A stretch of 12,543 nucleotides of DNA, from the NCBI GenBank assembly GCA_021840785.1, contig JAKBXD010000047.1, positions 1 through 12,543 of the forward strand. The letters are read 5' to 3'. A program made the position numbers and the translations under genes. Numbering within the stretch: the first letter of the stretch is position 1; each line of letters starts with the position of its first letter. The DNA comes from Pseudomonadota bacterium (lineage in GTDB: Bacteria > Pseudomonadota > Gammaproteobacteria > Acidithiobacillales > Acidithiobacillaceae). Below the pieces are notes generated by a model. It was not told the DNA's origin. It made no database searches and worked only from the letters and a program-made list of their open reading frames with translations. Below, piece after piece: positions 7,866-12,543 of the stretch.

Positions 7866-8558
7866 ATGAACCAGGACCAGAACCCGTACCAGTTTCCAGA
7901 CAGCATGAATCCGGCAGGAGTTGGCAGTGGCACATCCATTGGCGCACTCATGGGCAAAACCTATGCACTGCTCGCCGCCACCCTCGTGGTGTCTGCCGTT
8001 GCCTCGGTGTATGGCATGCACTCGGCATTCGCCTACCAGCATCCCTTCATCCTGATGATCGGTTCCTTTGCCCTGCTCTTTGCGGTGCAGTACACCGGTG
8101 CGCACCGCAGTCCCCTTGCGGTTCCCCTGGTTTTCCTGTTCGCCGGCGGCATGGGCATGATGATGGGCCCGGCCATTGAGACGTATCTGCGAATGCCGGG
8201 TGGCGCCTCGATCATTGCCGAGGCCTTGGGTACTACCGCGGCCATGTTTGTTGGACTGTCCGCGTATGCCCTGACCACCCGACGGGATTTCAGCAACATC
8301 GGCGGCTTCCTGATCACCGGCCTGGTGCTGGCCATCGTGGTCTCTCTGCTGAACATCTTCCTGCTCCATATCCCCGCATTGCAACTGGCCATTGCCGGCG
8401 TACTGGTACTGGTCTTCAGCGGCCTGATCCTTTTTGACACCCAGCGTATGATTCGCGGCGGCATTCAAGAGCCTGTCCTGCTTGTTGTCGGCCTCTACCT
8501 GGATATCATCAATCTCTTCATGGCATTGCTCGAAATCTTCGGGGGCAACCGCAATTAA
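7866..8558 (+). CDS. Bax inhibitor-1/YccA family integral membrane protein
   Basis: The 230-residue protein is very hydrophobic, with seven likely membrane helices at about 30-50, 58-76, 83-101, 115-135, 145-167, 171-190 and 203-225, after a polar N-terminus. The C-terminal signature FDTQRMIRGG (190-199) followed by VVGLYLDIINLFMALLEIFG (207-226) is characteristic of the BI-1/TMBIM family. D191 and D213 are the likely counterparts of the paired aspartates that gate the calcium leak in the Bacillus homologue YetJ. E. coli YccA instead modulates the FtsH protease, so the role here is open. The frame continues upstream for another 241 codons, but that is antisense to the exonuclease gene. The ATG at 7866 has a strong AGGAG ribosome site (7854-7858) with 7-base spacing. 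It is a single-gene unit with its own terminator. Confidence 0.93.
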   Translation: MNQDQNPYQFPDSMNPAGVGSGTSIGALMGKTYALLAATLVVSAVASVYGMHSAFAYQHPFILMIGSFALLFAVQYTGAHRSPLAVPLVFLFAGGMGMMMGPAIETYLRMPGGASIIAEALGTTAAMFVGLSAYALTTRRDFSNIGGFLITGLVLAIVVSLLNIFLLHIPALQLAIAGVLVLVFSGLILFDTQRMIRGGIQEPVLLVVGLYLDIINLFMALLEIFGGNRN

Positions 8559-8564
8559 TCACCG

Positions 8565-8598
8565 CGTCCTTCCTGCATCGCTGGGAAGGACGATTTTT
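8565..8598 (+). terminator. Rho-independent terminator after the BI-1 family gene
   Basis: CGTCCTTCC (8565-8573) pairs perfectly with GGAAGGACG (8584-8592). Two further G-U pairs are possible, leaving a loop of about six bases. One A and five T follow (8594-8598). It begins seven bases after the stop codon and should separate this gene from mutS. Confidence 0.9.
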
Positions 8599-8640
8599 CT
8601 GAACGCATGGCACGCAAGTGTTTGCCATATCGCCATCGGG

Positions 8641-8653
8641 GATGTCAGACATC
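8641..8653. promoter_or_regulatory. 6-1-6 inverted repeat upstream of mutS
   Basis: GATGTC-A-GACATC is a perfect inverted repeat 22 bases before the mutS ATG, in the 77-base gap after the terminator where the mutS promoter must lie. No convincing -35/-10 pair was found. It may be an operator or a small hairpin in the mutS leader. It is short enough to be chance. Confidence 0.25.
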
Positions 8654-8675
8654 GCCTTTTCCCGTTTGATAAACC

Positions 8676-11216
8676 ATGACTGATCCTACTCCTCTGCAAA
8701 ACCACACCCCCATGATGCGCCAGTATTTCGGGCTGAAGGAACAATGCCCGGATGCGCTGCTTTTCTATCGCATGGGGGATTTCTATGAGCTATTCTTTGA
8801 CGATGCTGAAAAAGCCGCCCGCCTCCTCGGCATCACCCTCACCAGCCGTGGACAAAGCGCAGGACAGGCTATTCCCATGGCGGGGGTACCCGTCCAGAGC
8901 GTAGATGGCTATCTCGCGAAACTGGTGCGTCTGGGCGAACGGGTGGCCATCGGTGAGCAGATTGGCGATCCGGCCACCGCCAAAGGTCCCGTGGAACGCG
9001 CCATCGTGCGGGTCATCACCCCCGGTACCATCATTGACGGTGCCTTATTGGATGCCGGCCAGGAGCCTCTGCTCCTGGCCCTCTGTCCGGACGGTCCGCG
9101 TTGTGGCCTGGCCTGGCTGGATGCCGCCGGAGGACGCCTCATGGTGAGTGAGGTAGCCGACACCGCCATCGCAGATGCCATAGCGCGGCGTCCCGTCGCA
9201 GAAATCATCGCCCCGGAAGATACGTCGCTTCCAGTCGGAATCGACCCGCAAAAATTGCAACTCCTGGAGAAAACCGGCTTTCAAACTCGGCGCACCGAGG
9301 CAGTACTTGAACGCTATTTTGGGGAACGACTGGCGAGTTTCGGGTGCAACGACTGGCCCCTCGCCCTACGCGCCGCCGCCGCGCTCCTGAGTTATGCCGA
9401 GACCCAACTGCGCAGCAATCTGACCCAAATTCAGCGAATTCACCCGGAGCGCACTGAAGAAGAGCTCTATCTGGACGCGACCGCCTTGCGGGCATTGGAA
9501 GTGGTGGAAAGCCTGCAAGGAAATGGTCCCACTTTGCTCACTTTGTTGCAAAAAACCCAGACGGCCATGGGCGCCCGCTTGCTCCGTCGCTGGCTTCTGC
9601 GACCACTACGCCAAGGACCCGTGCTTGCGGCCCGTCAGGAAGTCGTCGCAGCGCTCACCCAAGGCGGCGGGCCAATCACCATCCAGAAGGCCTTGCACGG
9701 TATCGCGGACGCGGAACGCATTCTCACCCGCGTCGCCCTGAATAGGGCGAGCCCCCGTGATCTCGCCCAACTTCGCAGCACCTTGCAGGCGCTACCCACG
9801 CTGCGCACCGCCGTCGAAGAAACAGGGCATCCTGCATTGACTGTTTATCAGGAGCGCATAGCGCTCTTTGCCGCCCTCCGCACGCTGCTGGAAGAGTCCT
9901 TAGTGGATGCCCCGCCCATGACCCAGCGGGATGGTGGCTACATTCATGCCGGTTACGATGCCGAGTTAGATCGACTGCAGCAACTCAGCCAGAATTTGCA
10001 GGAGGTGCTGCGTGATCTGGAGCAGCAGGAACGCCAGCGCACCGGCATCGCCCAACTCAAAATCCAGTTCAACCGGGTGCATGGCTTTTACATCGAAATC
10101 AGCCGCAGCTACCAAGGACCCATTCCCGACGACTATCGCCGCCGCCAGACCACCAAGAACGCGGAACGCTACATCAATGACGCCCTGAAAGTAATCGAAG
10201 ATCAGGCCCTCTCGGCAGAGAGTCTGGCCCTGAGCCGGGAGCGCCTGCTCTTCATGCGAATCCTGGAAGCGGCAGCCCCCGAAGTACCGGCCCTGCAAGA
10301 CGCCATGACCGCCGTCGCCGAACTGGACGGTCTCAGCACGCTGGCTGAACGCGCCATCACCCTGCACTGGTATGCCCCGCATTTCGTCACAGAATCGCTT
10401 TTACACGTCCGCGACGGCCGCCATCCCGTCGTAGAAGCCCAGATCGGCAGTAATTTCGTGCCCAACGATCTCGATTTTGATAAAGAGCAGCGGATGCTGC
10501 TTATCACCGGTCCCAATATGGGCGGCAAATCCACCTACATGCGGCAAACAGCGCTCATCGTCCTGCTCGCCCACATCGGCAGCTGGGTGCCTGCCCGCGA
10601 AGCCATCATTGGCCCCATCGACCAGATTTTCACCCGCATCGGCGCTGCCGACGATCTGGCCGGTGGTCGCTCCACCTTCATGGTGGAAATGAGCGAAACA
10701 GCGCGCATCCTCCATCTCGCCACGGCCCAAAGCCTGGTGATTCTGGATGAAATCGGGCGAGGCACCGCCACTTATGATGGCCTCTCCATCGCCTGGGCCA
10801 CGGCCGAGGCACTGGTGGAACGGGGTGCCTGCACGCTCTTCGCCACCCACTATTTTGAACTGACGGAACTGGATCTTCCCGGCCTGCGTAACGCCCATCT
10901 CGACGCTTTGACGCAAGGGGATCAGGTCGTATTCCTGCATCGGGTGGAGAGTGGTCCGGCCACCCAGAGCTACGGACTGGCGGTTGCCAAGCTTGCCGGA
11001 GTTCCAGATTCAGTCGTGCGGCGCGCTCGCCAACGACTCATTCAACTGGAAGACATCGCCCAGCAATCGGTCAGCAATACAGTACCCGCCCAGTTGCCCC
11101 TCTTCCAGGTCGCTCCACATCCGGCGGTGCATCGATTAAGTCAACTGGAACCGGACCAACTCAGCCCCAGGCAGGCTCTGGATCTGCTCTATACACTCAA
11201 AGAATTGGCACAATAA
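8676..11216 (+). CDS. mutS: DNA mismatch repair protein MutS
   Basis: MutS recognises mispaired bases and small loops and, as an ATP-driven clamp, recruits MutL. The 846-residue product is full length. The mismatch-contacting Phe-X-Glu is F36-Y37-E38 in GDFYELF, with the same numbering as E. coli. The connector, lever and clamp domains follow. The ATPase has Walker [10 protein letters not shown] at 612-620 (K618), an STFMVEM signature, Walker B with D691-E692 in [10 protein letters not shown], and the [11 protein letters not shown]-loop region. The last 35 residues (from [14 protein letters not shown] back to the PLFQ segment) match the tetramerisation tail. The ATG at 8676 gives the usual N-terminus ahead of HTPMMRQY, but the ribosome site before it is poor. 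The preceding terminator implies its own promoter. No terminator follows. Confidence 0.98.
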   Translation: MTDPTPLQNHTPMMRQYFGLKEQCPDALLFYRMGDFYELFFDDAEKAARLLGITLTSRGQSAGQAIPMAGVPVQSVDGYLAKLVRLGERVAIGEQIGDPATAKGPVERAIVRVITPGTIIDGALLDAGQEPLLLALCPDGPRCGLAWLDAAGGRLMVSEVADTAIADAIARRPVAEIIAPEDTSLPVGIDPQKLQLLEKTGFQTRRTEAVLERYFGERLASFGCNDWPLALRAAAALLSYAETQLRSNLTQIQRIHPERTEEELYLDATALRALEVVESLQGNGPTLLTLLQKTQTAMGARLLRRWLLRPLRQGPVLAARQEVVAALTQGGGPITIQKALHGIADAERILTRVALNRASPRDLAQLRSTLQALPTLRTAVEETGHPALTVYQERIALFAALRTLLEESLVDAPPMTQRDGGYIHAGYDAELDRLQQLSQNLQEVLRDLEQQERQRTGIAQLKIQFNRVHGFYIEISRSYQGPIPDDYRRRQTTKNAERYINDALKVIEDQALSAESLALSRERLLFMRILEAAAPEVPALQDAMTAVAELDGLSTLAERAITLHWYAPHFVTESLLHVRDGRHPVVEAQIGSNFVPNDLDFDKEQRMLLITGPNMGGKSTYMRQTALIVLLAHIGSWVPAREAIIGPIDQIFTRIGAADDLAGGRSTFMVEMSETARILHLATAQSLVILDEIGRGTATYDGLSIAWATAEALVERGACTLFATHYFELTELDLPGLRNAHLDALTQGDQVVFLHRVESGPATQSYGLAVAKLAGVPDSVVRRARQRLIQLEDIAQQSVSNTVPAQLPLFQVAPHPAVHRLSQLEPDQLSPRQALDLLYTLKELAQ

Positions 11217-11279
11217 AACAGGCTGAGGCACGCACAGAAACCTGATCGTCCACTATCACAAAACAGGGGGAAACCAGAT

Positions 11280-11486
11280 ATGCTCATTGTTATTGAAGGC
11301 GTAATGCTCCAAGACAGGTGGAAATTCCGACCATCGGACCGGGCGAAATTGCTACGCTTCGCCACTCAAAATAATCTAAGTATCGGTATGAAGGAAGGGT
11401 CCATTCCGCATGTTGACGGGCTTGCCTCCGGCATAACTGAAGAAGTTCGGCGCGACGCAGTGGCTTATGATGCACTGGTTCATTAG
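11280..11486 (+). CDS. Small ORF of unknown function, overlapping the dedA-family start
   Basis: This 68-codon frame begins 63 bases after mutS and ends 20 bases inside the DedA-family gene. I do not recognise the product. It is soluble, mixed in charge, without membrane helix, cysteine cluster or signal peptide. A purine-rich AGGGGGAAA stretch (about 11267-11275) lies a plausible distance before the ATG. About half of its codons end in G or C by my count, noticeably fewer than in the operon genes, which argues either for recent acquisition or for a non-coding frame. The overlap with dedA would suit translational coupling, since dedA lacks a clear ribosome site. It could equally be a chance frame in a dedA leader. 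Confidence 0.35.
   Translation: MLIVIEGVMLQDRWKFRPSDRAKLLRFATQNNLSIGMKEGSIPHVDGLASGITEEVRRDAVAYDALVH
11349..11377 (+). promoter_or_regulatory. Weak candidate promoter for the DedA-family gene
   Basis: TTGCTA (11349-11354) is followed either by AATAAT (11370-11375) at 15-base spacing or by TAATCT (11372-11377) at 17-base spacing. Both are imperfect sigma-70 matches. Transcripts would start near 11382, giving a leader of about 85 bases for the dedA-type gene and bypassing the start of the small upstream ORF. Confidence 0.22.
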
Positions 11487-11997
11487 CACTTTCACCTATC
11501 TGATTACCACGGCAACGCCCATGCTCCACACTTATGGGCTGTGGGCCCTGGTTGGCATCCTGTTCATCGAAAACCTGGGCATTGTTTTCGCACCCGGGGA
11601 GGCCGTCATCGTAACCGCCGGGTTTCTGGCCGCCAAAGGCGTATTTCCGATCTGGCTGGTCATTCCGCTGGGCATTCTAGCCGCCGTCTTGGGTGGCTAC
11701 CTTGCCTACGCTTTGGGTGCGCGTTACGGGCACAAGGGGCTTTTGCGGTATGGTCACCACGTCTGGATCAAACCGTCCATGGTGGACAGAGTCCATCATT
11801 TTTTTCATCGTTTCGGTGCACCAGTCGTAGCCATCGGCCGCTTTATCGTGCCACTGCGCCAGTTACAGGGCTACATCGCCGGCAGTGCGGAAATGGGATT
11901 TCCGGTCTTTGCGATCTGGAGCGCGGTCGGCGGCATATTGTGGGTGTGCGCATGGAGCGGTGGAGCCTATATGCTGGCGGCACAGATTCCCGCCTAG
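11467..11997 (+). CDS. DedA family inner-membrane protein
   Basis: The 176-residue hydrophobic protein shows the DedA (SNARE-associated/VTT) pattern: FIENLGIVFAPGEAVIV at 33-49, a GGYLAYALGARYG segment at 76-88, and FHRFGAPVV...GRFIVPLRQLQGYIAG...M at 113-143. DedA proteins are thought to flip undecaprenyl phosphate or phospholipids and to support envelope integrity and proton-motive force. E35, E45, R125 and R131 are probable equivalents of the acidic and arginine residues essential in E. coli YqjA; the arginine pair keeps the same six-residue spacing. At 176 residues it is shorter than most members (about 200 or more). The last conserved helix is followed almost at once by the TAG stop, so the C-terminal tail is short or lost. 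The start may be at 11467 or the next codon, since two ATGs are adjacent; the ribosome site is weak. Confidence 0.9.
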   Translation: MMHWFISTFTYLITTATPMLHTYGLWALVGILFIENLGIVFAPGEAVIVTAGFLAAKGVFPIWLVIPLGILAAVLGGYLAYALGARYGHKGLLRYGHHVWIKPSMVDRVHHFFHRFGAPVVAIGRFIVPLRQLQGYIAGSAEMGFPVFAIWSAVGGILWVCAWSGGAYMLAAQIPA

Positions 11998-12154
11998 CAG
12001 CCTTATGTCGGTCTTGGCTCACGACCTGGCACGTATGGTGGACCCTGCCGGGGACGCGGCGTCTATTTTCTGAATCATTGTTGGGACGACCACCTGCATG
12101 TCCTCCACCAACTGAAACCCGCAGGTGCTTTGAGCAGTGCCGAAAAGGGAGACC
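11998..12154. other. Gap between the DedA-family and DUF2628 genes
   Basis: The 157-base gap has no canonical terminator. It contains a 7-base inverted repeat CACCTGC/GCAGGTG (12091-12097 and 12121-12127) with a 23-base loop and no T-run. The DedA frame stays open for 56 codons after its TAG, to a stop at 12166-12168. I cannot support a separate gene here. Confidence 0.5.
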
Positions 12155-12543
12155 ATGAGAATCTATAGGATGTACCGCAAAGACACTGATATTGTTGCTG
12201 TCAAGGACGGATTCTCCTACCCAGGATTCTTCTTCACCTGGTTTTGGGCGTTCGCCAAAAGATTGTGGGGTGTTGGAATATTCTTTTTTCTCCTGAATAT
12301 CGTGGCCTTTTCATTTTTCGCGTGGATGCCTTACAAGAACTTCCCCGCTATCCATCATCTGCCATCCTTATGGATGGCCGTCAATTTTTCCGCCTGGATG
12401 GCCAAAGCTCTACTGGGTTATTTCGGGAACCGCTTGAAAGGAAACCAGCTAATACGACAAGGATATACACGTCTGCCCGGCATGATTCGCGCAAAAAATA
12501 TTCATGAAGCAACCATCATTGGCATGTCGTTGCCGGCAGACCA
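12155..12543 (+). CDS. DUF2628 family membrane protein, 5' part only
   Basis: The frame is open from the ATG at 12155 to the right edge, giving at least 129 residues. The start has a GGGAGA ribosome site (12148-12153), very close to the ATG. The N-terminus reads like the DUF2628 family: a short MRIYRMYRK strand, an AVKDGFSYPGFFF segment at 15-27 that carries the family's K-GFSW-AFFF pattern, then a tryptophan-rich region (W29, W31, W38) leading into two hydrophobic segments at about 38-58 and 69-90. A basic GYFGNRLKGNQLIRQGY stretch at 90-106 matches the family's GY-GN-WR-----GY pattern. The function of DUF2628 proteins is not established. Codon use is more AT-ending than in mutS or the operon. 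The C-terminus lies outside the window. Confidence 0.8.
   Translation, partial: MRIYRMYRKDTDIVAVKDGFSYPGFFFTWFWAFAKRLWGVGIFFFLLNIVAFSFFAWMPYKNFPAIHHLPSLWMAVNFSAWMAKALLGYFGNRLKGNQLIRQGYTRLPGMIRAKNIHEATIIGMSLPAD

Noticed and set aside
5966..11216. Functional pairing of the Smr gene with mutS (split MutS2-like system)
   Set aside because: They are in different transcription units about 2.3 kb apart with a minus-strand gene and a terminator between; MutS here is the MutS1 repair type with the mismatch-binding Phe-X-Glu, not MutS2.
12091..12127. CACCTGC/GCAGGTG hairpin as terminator of the DedA-family gene
   Set aside because: A 23-base loop and no downstream T-run make a Rho-independent terminator unlikely.
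12244..12507. 87-codon open frame near the right edge
   Set aside because: It is an alternative frame of the DUF2628 gene, whose own frame has a ribosome site and family motifs.

Overview
The window looks like ordinary chromosome from a moderately GC-rich proteobacterium. The gene content and the layout of a deoxynucleoside kinase followed by panB and panC fit beta/gammaproteobacteria. An Acidithiobacillus-like host is plausible from overall impression, but no marker here proves it. I see no rRNA, tRNA, CRISPR array, insertion sequence or phage gene.

Region 1 (1-6999, + strand) is one tightly packed block of six genes. They are the 3' part of a deoxynucleoside kinase, panB, panC, a 1277-residue fused DUF3683/FAD/Fe-S oxidoreductase, a stand-alone Smr-domain protein and a class II aldolase/adducin-family protein. 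Neighbours overlap by 1-8 bases or are separated by 1-8 bases, so this is very probably one operon. PanB and PanC supply two of the steps to pantothenate. The oxidoreductase looks like a glycolate/D-lactate dehydrogenase with its flavin and iron-sulfur subunits joined. An internal, perfectly matched extended -10 promoter sits at the end of panC, exactly where it would give a leaderless oxidoreductase mRNA.

Region 2 (6972-7634, - strand) is an ExoX-like DEDDh exonuclease that converges on the aldolase gene, with a 28-base tail-to-tail overlap. Its upstream leader (7635-7740) holds nested and mutually exclusive inverted repeats.

Region 3 (7866-11216, + strand) holds a seven-helix Bax inhibitor-1/YccA-family membrane protein with a strong Rho-independent terminator, followed by a complete mutS. 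Each has a short 6-1-6 inverted repeat in its upstream region.

Region 4 (11217-12543, + strand) holds an unrecognised 68-codon ORF that overlaps the start of a DedA-family membrane protein. A 157-base gap follows, then the 5' part of a DUF2628 membrane protein that runs off the right edge. This end is less GC-biased in codon use than the operon.

No clearly new multi-gene system is visible. The points most worth checking are the leaderless promoter, the fused oxidoreductase and its operon partners, and the structured exonuclease leader.
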